Positions 23,385-32,634 of a DNA stretch of 64,000 nt are shown here, piece after piece. The position numbers were made by a program, and so were the translations under genes. The stretch covers positions 1,860,001-1,924,000 of the forward strand of contig JARFIW010000658.1 of NCBI GenBank assembly GCA_036346225.1, given 5' to 3'. Below the pieces are notes generated by a model. The model was not told the DNA's origin, did no database searches, and worked only from the letters and a program-made list of their open reading frames with translations. Origin of the DNA: Platerodrilus igneus (Eukaryota; Arthropoda; Insecta; Coleoptera; Lycidae). The number at the start of each line of letters is the position of its first letter. The stretch's first letter is position 1.

Positions 23385-24564
23385 TTTTTACAAACAAGTT
23401 TGGAAGAGCAGCGTGTAACCATATGAGAGTTGCGAAGACAATTAATGCATAAGTGTTTGTCTTTAACAAAGTTATAACGGTCTTGTGGCGATTTATTCAG
23501 AAACATTTCACATTGGTATAAGTTATGAGTACCACTGCAAAGACTGCATTTCTGAGCGAATGAAGTTGTTACGAATGACTTTCGAACTTGGGGTTTTGAA
23601 TATTCAAAGGAACGTTTAGAAGGTACACTAGATGATATGGTTTGTTTAATGGACGTATTAAATTTGGACGGTGTATCGGAAACAACCATATTGCTAATTT
23701 CTAATGCCTTGCAATGTTTTTCTAGAAATAATTTTAATTGATCATAAGATGGAATGTCTGATGTATTTTCTAACTCAAATGTTTTCAAAAGATTTGTATC
23801 TACCTTTTTTGATAACAAATTAAACAATACGAAGTCGAGCAAATCAATCTTAGTTTGACGTAAGCTTGATATATTTTCCGTAAAGCAATTAAGCAATTCT
23901 CTTAAATCTGTATGTGAATTAAATTTTGCTTTTGGTGACGATTCTAAAGCATTCCAATGCGTGTTTGCAATTAAACGTTTTGAATTAAACCTCTCACAAT
24001 AATTGAATAAGCTAGCATATAATTATTATTCGAAATTTGCAAATGTCTAATGAGTTCTCTAGACTTAAAATCCAACGCATCAATTAAAAATAGAACTTTT
24101 CGATCGGTAGCAATTGATTATTTTCATGAACTAAATTATTAAAAATTGAATAAACTCTTGGAAATGTTCTATTTTTCCAGAAAATTTTTCATTTCTATCC
24201 GAGGGAGACGAATATTAGTACATGAGCCAATACCAGTAATATTTCCAGTCAAGCCTTTTTCAGCAGTGGATATATTATCAAACTGAGCTTTAATAATTTT
24301 AATGTTTAACAAAGACCTATCTATTTCAATTCTTAGTGTTGTAATTGCATTTAATAATTCAGAGTTGTCCTCATCCAATATGCACGTTTTATAAGCAGTA
24401 TCTACATCGTTTTTGATATCAAAGGCGCTTTCAGCCATAATATTAACAGAAATACAATTGCCTTTAATATGCTCCAATTTATCTATCGCACCAGATATAT
24501 CAGATAATCTATCGAGTGCGGCCTTTAAATCCACTATCAACCTATCCGATGAAATATGTGCCAT
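23385..24564 (-). pseudogene. BEL/Pao gag (frameshifted)
   Basis: The start chosen is the Met of MAHISSDRLIVDLKAALDRL at 24564; it is preceded by an in-frame Met at 24633 but fits gag N-termini better. Residues to about 24169 form a helical coiled region ending in IRLPRIEMKNF, followed after a frameshift by the DUF1759-type core (EHFQEFI, then DALDFKSRELI). The piece at 23234-23896 carries LLSKKVDTNLLKTFE and cysteine-rich zinc knuckles (CSLCSGTHNLYQCEMF, CINCLRNSHMVTRCSS, CKKC). Gag forms the particle that packages element RNA. Confidence 0.85.
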
Positions 24565-25109
24565 CCTAACGAACAAGGTTACTAATATCGATTTTATATT
24601 GATTTCAGCTACAAAAATGAAGGGTTTGTTCACCTAATAATAGGATATACCAAGGGTAATGTTGAACTACCTGTTAAAGAATTTTTACTACAACGTGCCT
24701 AACGGGAGCTTGCAAGTTTCAATATGACAAAGAGCAAAGGGTTTTATTCTACCCGGTTTTACGAATACCTGAATTCTCTAGCGAACTTGAATTACAAGTT
24801 TAAAATAACTGTATTGCTTAAACACTTTTCTGACTACAAATTCTTACGTTAACTATCCCTAAAATTTACAAAGATTTGTCATTTTAAGGCTTTATAAGAT
24901 TCTGTATCAGTACAAAATTTCAAATTTAATGCGAGATTGCATCTACTATAAGTTAGTTTACACAATTGACTATGAACCTGGTGGTGTGACTACACTTTTC
25001 TTCTAAATGCGGTCAACCCCTAATTTAAGCGAAGAGCAATTAACAATGTAGTTAAAATGAATGCCAATAATAAATGCCAATAATAAACCAATTAATAAGC
25101 CAAATATTT

Positions 25110-25122
25110 GCTCAAAGGACCA
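25110..25122 (-). promoter_or_regulatory. Putative primer-binding site of the BEL/Pao element
   Basis: On the minus strand, three T residues after the 5' LTR, the sequence TGGTCCTTTGAGC starts with TGG, the complement of a tRNA CCA end. The tRNA used was not identified. Confidence 0.6.
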
Positions 25123-25125
25123 AAA

Positions 25126-25500
25126 TGTTAATGAAAATGTTAATTTGCATTTACAATCACATAAAGGAAATGATAATTTAAAGGAATATATCACCTACCT
25201 TTCACTGGTTGTAGTGGTTGATTGTATTTGCACTGCTATCAGATAATTATGGACTGTATGTATAATGTTCACTAATTGTTGCTAATTACTGATGCTCGAT
25301 GCACCGAACTAAATCACGAACCAAAGCCAAGCGAGAACGAAGTTGAATTGTCGTCCACTCGTACATTACCAACCCTTTTATGTCGTTGCACTAAAGGTAG
25401 GGATAATGGAGGGGTTCTAACTGGGGAATAGTTTAAGGACTTAAATTAATTGTCATTGGCATAATACAATTGCAAACAAAATTCTTATAAAGCCTTAACA
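25126..25500 (-). repeat. 5' LTR of the BEL/Pao element (375 bp)
   Basis: One base longer than its partner. For the minus-strand element this copy would hold the promoter and the transcription start. Confidence 0.93.
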
Positions 25501-25845
25501 GTAGTACTATGAGTGAATTCATGAAAAAGATGTGCAAAATCAGTAACTGCTCAAATTGCCAACTTTAAATTAAATGAAAGTACGATTAAAGTTAAGTGAT
25601 AGTACCAAATATTTAGGAGTGATTGTACGTGGGCACCTCAACTCTAAAAAGCATTAAATAAGAAATTAGATTTATAACAAGATGCTAAACTCTGAAAATA
25701 AGCGGAGACTGTGCAAGAAAGAGCGTTGTCTTATGTAATCGGAACTACTATATTTCTGCATAGCACTAATTTTGTCAAAATATCTACATAACAAATTGCA
25801 AGTTCTACAAAATGTGTTTTAGAGTTTCTTTCAATATAGAGCATA
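25501..25845 (+). mobile_element. Short LINE RT remnant
   Basis: Broken frames read LSDSTKYLGVIVRGHLNSKK near 25590-25660 and LHNKLQVLQNVF near 25790-25830. This is the order found at the RT/C-terminal junction of Jockey-type LINEs (K-Y-L-G-V...K-L; L-Q-N). It begins at the target duplication of the BEL/Pao element, which apparently inserted into it. Confidence 0.6.
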
Positions 25846-25859
25846 GACACCACCATTTC

Positions 25860-25916
25860 ATCATATAAGATTCATGTATGCTTAAATATGATAAGCATAC
25901 ACGAATCTTATATGAT
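25860..25916. repeat. 25-bp inverted repeat (hairpin)
   Basis: Arms at 25860-25884 and 25892-25916 are complementary apart from one mismatch, with a 7-base loop. No protein or target duplication was recognised. It could be a small foldback element or MITE remnant. Confidence 0.75.
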
Positions 25917-26184
25917 AAAATGATGCTTTATATCTTATTTAGTTTATGTGGTAATGGTAATAATTAACAAATACAAGTGTTTGTTTAATGAGCAAAGAAA
26001 ATTGCATTTACGTTCAAAAACGTTTAATGTTCTGTTAAATGTGGAAATATTGCACAGTACAAAGACACTCCTATTCTACTATTATCAAATGTACATGACA
26101 CTGTTCTTTCTTCTTTTTGTATTTCAATGGACAAATTGAACTTTATGTTAATAAATTTTGATTTGTCCTGAAGAGGTGGGTAAC

Positions 26185-26275
26185 CGATAACAAAAAATGG
26201 TGTGTCGGCTAACTGCAGTGATGTGAGAGTGGGTTCCTATGGAAAATATTATAAAAGATAATAAAAATTCGCTTC
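26185..26275 (-). repeat. Dispersed repeat family R, copy 3 (short, inverted)
   Basis: The reverse complement carries the block of the other copies with CCATAGGAACCCACTCTCAC and CTGCAGTTAGCC. Only the right part of the unit is preserved, including the acceptor-like CCATAG. Confidence 0.6.
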
Positions 26276-27412
26276 GTTGGTAAGAGTCACGAATATTAAC
26301 CTACATATAAGTCATTATATTATGCTGTACAGAGTAAGAATGTTTCCAATACATTTATTCACATTAATTTAAAAAAATGCCAGTAATGGACACGTGGTTT
26401 TTGCATGATGTGACCATATGGGTTAATATCGAAATTTATGTTTCATTTCATACACCCAATGGACAGACCAGCCAATGATCCCCCTCATTCCCGAACGTAT
26501 GACAAAGTGCGAGAAATGACACAGCTAGACAGCTGATGGAAATCAGCTAATTGATCATCACTCACAAACCAGTAAAGAATAGACATGTAAAAGGTTATTC
26601 ATAGAAACAGTTAGTCAAAGAATCCCATTGGCTAGGAGATAGCAACGAGGTGTTCATAATGGAGGATTCACAAATAAATCGACAAGACTCAATATCTAAA
26701 AGTTGGACCTTTTAGTCCATATCACTTTGGTGGGAAATTGAGTAATACTTTCTGTTTCGTCCTTAAACCCTTTACCTAAGTTGTCCTTCAACAATAAGGA
26801 AACACAGTGGTGTGTGTATAATAGCAACTCGTTTTGCGCACATCATTTCATCATGCAAATGACTGTTCGTGTAGCTGTCGTTGAGTTAATATGTGCATTT
26901 TCAAGTAGCAACAAGTTTTCGCTTGGCAGCAGTGCGTTCGTCATAGAACCAGCAATCAGTAAGTGCACAATCATTTACATACAACATTTGAATTATTAAT
27001 TGCATCCAAAGTCATATTTGATGGCCATTAATTATCAAATATTCATTAGCAACCCCCAATAAGTTCCTTAATTAATCCGCATTCATAACACTTTCTATTT
27101 TGTATTCCAGCTGGTGAAATGGATGACCTAAATTAACATGCAGTTATAAGGTTAGTGTAGTTAGTTATAAATCGTTCTTTTGTTTTTGGAGATTAAAAGT
27201 ATAAGACATCCACCTGTACTGTAAGTTATATTGTTTGCTTTATTAGATTTACGAAATCTGGATATTGGAAGTTGTTAACAAAGTGAGTTGTAATTTAAAG
27301 GTTATAGGAAAATACACACAGGACATGACCAACTGAAAGTGACTAAATTACGCAATGTCAAATGCTGTATGCATAGGTATTCATTAGATGTTTTATGCAA
27401 TTAGTATTCATG
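26276..27412. other. Intron 1, nothing recognised
   Basis: A frame at 26781-26999 ends just after a GTAAGT-like site (26958-26963), but I see no family similarity and do not call a gene. Confidence 0.4.
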
Positions 27413-27620
27413 TAATTTTAAAATTTTGTATGTACGTTTTGAGGAATATTATTTTACGAATGGTGGTGAAATATATTTAGATAACTTAATTTTAAAATTT
27501 TGTATGTATGATTTCAGGAATATTATTTTGTGAATGGTGCTGAAATTTATTTAGATAACTTATGTACCTGTATTGAAGAATATTATTATGCGACTGGCGT
27601 TGCAAGTTATTTAAGTACCT
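27413..27620. repeat. Tandem repeat, unit about 74 bp, nearly three copies
   Basis: Units begin near 27413, 27487 and 27561 and share TTTTAAAATTTTGTATGTA, GGAATATTATTTT, GAATGGTG and TATTTAGATAACTTA; the third is more diverged. Confidence 0.8.
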
Positions 27621-27625
27621 TTAAA

Positions 27626-27628
<3 letters not shown>

Positions 27629-27658
<30 letters not shown>
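27629..27658. repeat. TA microsatellite
   Basis: Uninterrupted TA run next to the left end of the Penelope-like element. Confidence 0.95.
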
Positions 27659-27663
<5 letters not shown>

Positions 27664-27712
27664 TTAATGGACTGGTCAGACTTATAGTATAATATACATG
27701 TAAATTTTTTTC

Positions 27713-28980
27713 ATGGGATGTACCTAACGTTTCGGTACATTTTTCGCACCTTTTTCAATGTCTAAAATGGAAACAGAAAATTTCAAAATTAGCAAGAAAT
27801 ACATAACCTGTCGCTAACAACTTACATTGATCCATTATATTAAAGGAAATTGAAAACCAATTACTGAATGATCCACATAATAAATGTGGGTCAAAAATTA
27901 AAAAATTTGCCTGAAGGGCATGTCATGCCACGATGGCGGTTAAAACATAAAGACAAAATTGAGAATGACAAATTCTATGAGTGACAGGGGACGTTCCGAA
28001 AATGGCATTGATTACATAACATGAAGGATAATATTTAACGTTTACTTTTAAGAAGTTGCTATAAATCAATGTTGCATAGATTGATTAATAGCAACTTCTT
28101 AAAAGTAAACGCTACAGAAGTTGATATTACGTACAAGAAGCTTCCTTATATACAGAAGTTATCTCCACTTTTGGTATGATTGCTTAAACAACCTAAGCTT
28201 GCTATCGTTTACGAATACAATTATTCCATCCAGAATTTGTTTACCAAATTAAAGGATCGTACTCCGAAATTGTTAAACAGTAACGTTGTTTACAAGATCA
28301 CGTGTAGTTGTAACAATAGCTACATTGGTCAGACCAGCCAGTGGCTAAAGAGTCGTTTAACCCAGCACAGGAGTGATTGCAGAAAAAACTCCACTAAATG
28401 TGCATTGTCTGCTCATGTTGCTGCAACCTGTCATACACCACTTTTCGACGACACCATCATTTTGGAGAAAAAAAACAATTACAAAACTAGGCTTTTCATT
28501 GAGTCTTTTTACATAAATAGTGAAAATAATCCTATCAATAATAAGATGGATGTTGATAGAATGCATAACGTCTATTCTGCTTTATATAGTAATGATATTT
28601 TTAAACAACGTTAAATATTATCCTTCCTGTTATGTAATCAATACCATTTTCGGAACGTCCCCTGTCACTCCTATAGAATTTGTCATTCTCAATTTTGTCT
28701 TTATGTTTTAACCGCCATCGTGGCATGACGTGCCCTTCAGGCAAATTCTTAATTTTTGACCCACATTTGTTATGCGAATCATTCAGTAATTGGTTTTCAA
28801 TTTCCTTTAATATAATGGATCAATGTAAGTTGTTAGCGACAGGTTATGTATTTCTTGCTAATTTCGAATTTTCTGTTTCCATTTTAGCCTTTGAAAAAGG
28901 TGCGAAAAATGTACTGAAACGTTAGGTGTTAATTAAATACTAAATCTGTATTCTGTTGTTTGATTTGGACTACATCCCAT
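27713..28980 (+). mobile_element. Penelope-like element with inverted terminal copies
   Basis: A GIY-YIG endonuclease-coding core (28078-28614) is flanked by long inverted arms: 27713-28040 matches the reverse complement of 28607-28980, with about 45 bp missing from the left arm near 27722. Next to the core a perfect 23-bp palindrome (28040-28062 and 28088-28110) repeats the start of the coding remnant in reverse. So the left arm is an inverted partial copy of the element's own 3' part, an arrangement known for Penelope-like elements. The RT domain is absent. The left flank is a TA run. Confidence 0.8.
28078..28614 (+). pseudogene. Penelope-like GIY-YIG endonuclease (C-terminal part of ORF)
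   Basis: Reads INSNFLKVNATEVDITYKKL and LPYIQKLSPLL, then after one stop near 28168 the open piece 28180-28614. This holds VYKITCSCNNSYIGQTSQWL (the GIY-YIG motif in its Penelope form: Y-K-I...C...Y-I-G-Q-T), the conserved R in LKSRLTQH, CALSAHVAATCHTPLFDD, and LFIESFYIN with the catalytic Glu. The domain nicks DNA for target-primed insertion. Key residues look intact, but without the RT the copy is non-autonomous. The stop codon at 28612 abuts the right inverted arm. Confidence 0.85.
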
Positions 28981-28988
28981 ATATAAAA

Positions 28989-29463
28989 GAAGTTATAAAA
29001 TATTTGAGGATATCGGTACAACGGATGGGTGAAGTGGTTGCCACAAATAGAAAACTATTTGAAATATGTTCCTAGTTCAGTTACAAAGGTTTGTCCGATT
29101 ACATTGATGAAAGGAATTATACCAACAAGGCCATGGACGAATCAGACTGAATTGGAGGACATCATCAAGTTGTTGGATCGTGCGAGAAGACGTGCAGATA
29201 CCATGCAACGAAGGGAACTTGACAAACGTCATCGTCGAATTAAGAAAAGGACAAATTTTGTACTGGGAGATTTAGTGTTAGTCAAACGGTTGAGAGTTTC
29301 TAATTGGGACAAGAATATTTGTGCTAAATTATCATTCCCATATGAAGGGCCATATAAAATAGCAAAAATTTTCGCACATGGGAACACTTACGAGCTTGAA
29401 AATGAAAGGGGTGAATGCCGCGCACGATTTCATTTACAACATTTGTATCCATTCACGCAATAA
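28989..29463 (+). pseudogene. Ty3/gypsy integrase C-terminal remnant
   Basis: An open stretch of about 145 residues begins near 29029 (no ATG; the upstream frame continues for a few codons). It reads PITLMKGIIPTRPW, a basic helical segment RARRRADTMQRRELDKRHRR, then FVLGDLVLVKRLRVSN, FPYEGPYKIAKIFAHGNTYEL and RFHLQHLYPF. This is the C-terminal region of gypsy-class integrases: the GDLVLVK and YEGPYKI sub-domain that follows the catalytic core. The catalytic core, RT and protease are not present on either side, so only a tail survives. The break coincides with the right end of the Penelope-like element at 28980. Confidence 0.8.
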
Positions 29464-30507
29464 AGGCATACACACACACAGAAAATACAACAATGGGTTA
29501 GTAAATTACAAGTATTAATCTTACGTACTAAATGTTTCTACACATGACTACAAAACTTAAAACTAAGGTTAACGTTTATAAGATAAAATTGCATTAAACA
29601 TTAGAATTAAAGTCATGAGTTGAATACTTAAAAGTAATCGTGATTTAATAAAATAAATATAAAAGTGTTACAGTCATTTGAGTTAAAAGAATAAAGGTCA
29701 TATTTATTTTATGAAATCAGGTGGGGCTATATGATATATATATTTGAACCTTGACGCACTGAAGTACCACTCAGATATAGACTTCTGGTTCGTAAAATGA
29801 TTGATGAAGGAGATGGTGAGGGCAGTTACTTGTTAAAGATATGTAGAATGATATTTCAGAGAAAATGAAGTTTTAAGATTTCAAATTGGGTGTTGGTGAA
29901 TTCGTAAAGTAAATTTGAAAAGTATGTTCCAATGAAGTGAACTGCTGTTGCTTGTATATCATAAAATTTTGTTTAAATATTTAAAAAGAAACTTCACTGC
30001 CATGTGAATATGTATGTAAAGCTAAAACTTGAGTCACTTAGTACGTTTTTATTAAATTTAAGTTAAGTTAAAAGATGTAGAAATTTTATTTACTTTTCAG
30101 TATACAGTATTTCACCGTACTGACGTCTGTTTGTTACCAAGAAACCTTTTGCCTTGGGATTATTGATTTTCTATACCCTGGTATGTTTTCTAATGCTATT
30201 ACACGTTAAATTAAAATAAATTAAATTATGTATGCGTTTCTATTTTGTTTTTTTCTAAAACGGGTTTTCTCTATGTACTTCTAACTTTTCAATCATTAAT
30301 TATAAAAATACGTCAATACTTATCCGTTTAAATTAAATAAATGAAATAAATTTTGCACGTAAATAATTTGTTCGTTTCTCTATACAAGGTGTTTGAAATT
30401 GCGTTGCTTACCCCAAATTTAACCCTTTAAATCCATAACTATATATACATATATACATATAAAAATGAAAAATAATTGCTTATAGCAAATTTTAATAAAT
30501 TAAACAG
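29464..30507. other. Intron 1, nothing recognised
   Basis: AT-rich; a short CA run at about 29470. It could include the 3' LTR of the gypsy remnant, but no second LTR was found to confirm it. Confidence 0.4.
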
Positions 30508-30636
30508 TATATACGATGTATAAATAAACACTAACTTTACGAAGAATCAAAAGAAAGTTATTAATTATACAAAGCAAGCTAGTAATTTTCATAGCCATAA
30601 ATGAAAGAATTTGTTTGTTTCATAAAGGAATAAACA

Positions 30637-30679
30637 TTCATCTACTAGTTTCGATCTCACTGGATCTCATCAGGATGAA
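30637..30679 (-). ncRNA. Hammerhead ribozyme motif (left arm)
   Basis: Reverse complement of the right-arm motif with the same core: CTGATGA, GATC/GATC stem II, GAAA, CTAG, TA, and a 6-bp stem I. See the right-arm entry for the pairing. Encoded in the opposite direction. Confidence 0.72.
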
Positions 30680-30720
30680 GTGGTTTATAACCCTTATGCG
30701 CGGTTAGGGTTATAAACCAC

Positions 30721-30763
30721 TTCATCCTGATGAGATCCAGTGAGATCGAAACTAGTAGATGAA
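30721..30763 (+). ncRNA. Hammerhead ribozyme motif (right arm)
   Basis: Type I layout. Stem I strands are TTCATC (30721-30726) and GATGAA (30758-30763), 6 bp. Core 1 is CTGATGA (30727-30733). Stem II is GATC/GATC (30734-30737, 30744-30747) with a 6-base loop. Core 2 is GAAA (30748-30751). Stem III is C-G only (CTAG, 30752-30755) before the cleavage-site bases TA (30756-30757). The stem III region ACTAGT is self-complementary, so two RNAs could form a 6-bp dimer helix, as described for minimal Penelope-type hammerheads. All invariant core bases are present. Activity is inference. Confidence 0.75.
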
Positions 30764-30874
30764 TGTTTATTCCCTTTATGAAACAAACAAATTCTTTCAT
30801 TTATGGCTATGCAAATTACTAGCTTGCTTGTATAATTAATAACTTTCTTCGATTCTTCGTAGTTAGTATTTATA

Positions 30875-30880
<6 letters not shown>

Positions 30881-30925
<45 letters not shown>
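30881..30925. repeat. TA microsatellite
   Basis: TA run directly after, and partly overlapping, the right arm of the palindrome. Confidence 0.95.
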
Positions 30926-30929
<4 letters not shown>

Positions 30930-30939
30930 CTACACCAGC

Positions 30940-32118
30940 AACGTTTTGGAGGTGGAATCAACCCCTATATTAAAAAAAGTAACTTGTAAACGGTGCTACG
31001 CAAAATTTTCAAAATCATCACATGCAATATTCTAATAGTCTCCTCAAAATTATCATCAAACCCTGCTGTGTCAGTCCGTCCTGGGGTTAGCGGTAACCCT
31101 TATTCTGTAAAAATTGTAGTCGTGAACGATGCGATACAAAATTTTCATAATATTCACACACAATTCTTTAATAGTATATTGCAAACATCCACTAGCAACA
31201 GTGCATTAAACTCACTCACGGGATGGCAGCAACCCCAACACTTAAGGAATTTTAGGTGGTAAAAACTCGTTAGAAAATTTTCAAAATTTTTACATGCAAT
31301 GCTTAATAATCTATAGCAAAACATCCACTAGCAATGGTGCGCCAAGCCGTTCATGGAGGTGGCAGCAACCCCTAAACTAAATACATTGTACCTCGTAAAG
31401 CATTGGACAAAATTAAAAATTTTAACATGCAATTTTTAATACCCCATTAGAAAAATAAGCAACAACAACAACGGAGAGCAAAAACTAGTCTTGGGGGTAA
31501 AAGCAACCCGATATTAGACAACAATATAGTTTGTAAGCGGCTCAATCAAAAATATTTAAAATTTCACATGCAACCTCCTTCAAAACTGTTCGCAAGCAAC
31601 GCTATGTCAACGTCAATCTTGGGGTAGTAGTAACCCCTATACTGAAAAACTTGACTCCTGAACGATACGATACAAAATTTTCAAAATATATTCACATGCA
31701 ATCCTATAATAACATATTACACAAATATCCACCAAAACACTTCACCAAATTGTCTTAGGGGTGGAAGCAACCCTACACTAAGAAAAAATTCTGTTTGTAA
31801 ACAACTCGTTAGAAAATTTTCAAACTTTTCACATGCAATCCTCTACTACTCTATTACAAAAATAAACTCCAGCGACGAGGCGCGAAAGTCAGTTTGAAGG
31901 TGGAATATACCCCTATTTTTAAAAAAATGTGGCTCGTAAGTGTTGCAATGTAGAGTTTTTTAAATTGCTACAAGCAATCTTCTAATAGTTTCCTTCAAAA
32001 CTATCCTGAAGCAACGCCGTGCCCAGATCAGTCTTTATGGTAGTAGTAAACCCTATACTGTAAAAATTGTAGCTCGTCAACGATGCGATATAAATTTTTA
32101 TAATATTCACATGCAATA
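30940..32118. repeat. Satellite array, unit about 136 bp (left block)
   Basis: The word CATGCAAT or a variant recurs near 31021, 31157, 31292, 31426, 31567, 31694, 31832, 31972 and 32110. Between these each unit has a GGTGGCAGCAACCCCTA-like block and a GTAAACGACTCG-like block followed by AAAATTTTCAAAATTTTCA. Units differ by 15-30 percent by eye. The array stops at a TA where a DNA transposon begins and resumes after it. Confidence 0.88.
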
Positions 32119-32634
32119 TGGTGTCCCAAAAGTAATGGTCCAAATTGAAGGGTTTGATAGCTGAGATTACTACCTATTCAAATAACTATATATGTTGTTA
32201 TCCAATTGTTGATGGTTTCAAAGTTATAACAACTTTATGCTTTTGTGTCAAAATCGTGCAGAACTTGAATATTAATTTGCAGTAAAAGAAATACTGACCT
32301 TTGAAGGTAGTTCGTTTTCTGTTGTATGAGTGAATGTTGCGTGTTTAATAAATGAGGACTTCCTCAAACATTTACTTATTATCGCAAGAGAAAATCATAA
32401 TTTTTCCATAATTTTGGTTCTATGAAAAGAAAAGAAAAAGTTCTATTGTGCGTGCTTTTCAAACTAAAATTACTCAAAAAAAGTATTACCATCGAAGAGT
32501 GCACACCTATCCAAAAAAACTTCATTAATCTAATAACTGGTAGGTCTAAAATTAAATGCATAGAAAATTTTTGAGTAATTTGTAGGTACAATCCCAAGAA
32601 CAGCACTTTTATTAAAGAATTCGTAAGTAATAGC

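Larger units (their letters stand above)
18924..25500 (-). mobile_element. BEL/Pao LTR retrotransposon, structurally complete
   Basis: Two direct LTRs (18924-19297 and 25126-25500) with TGTTA...TAACA ends, flanked by an exact 5-bp duplication GTAGT (18919-18923 and 25501-25505), the size usual for BEL/Pao. On the minus strand the order is LTR, primer-binding site, gag, protease, RT, RNase H, integrase, polypurine tract, LTR. The LTRs differ by a single G, so insertion is recent (or the LTRs were homogenised). Despite that, the coding region changes frame about ten times. It sits in intron 1 in the same orientation as the host gene, so its LTR signals could act on that transcript. Confidence 0.93.
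30508..30887. repeat. Long near-perfect palindrome with two hammerhead motifs
   Basis: Arms of about 185 bp (30508-30694 and 30706-30887) around an 11-base loop, with very few mismatches. The central 130 bp of each arm are almost identical. No coding capacity. Each arm carries a hammerhead ribozyme motif in opposite orientation. Hammerheads are known in Penelope-like elements and in small non-autonomous retrozymes; the inverted terminal arrangement also recalls Penelope-like ends. A TA run follows the right arm. Confidence 0.92.

Noticed and set aside
26781..26999. A host exon ending near a GTAAGT site
   Set aside because: No family similarity and no matching acceptor or downstream exon could be found.
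28180..28614. A stand-alone GIY-YIG homing endonuclease or bacterial transfer
   Set aside because: The Penelope-type sequence around the motif and the inverted element ends explain it.
28860..28935. A hammerhead ribozyme in the ends of the Penelope-like element
   Set aside because: GAAACG is present but there is no CTGATGA core, so the motif is incomplete.
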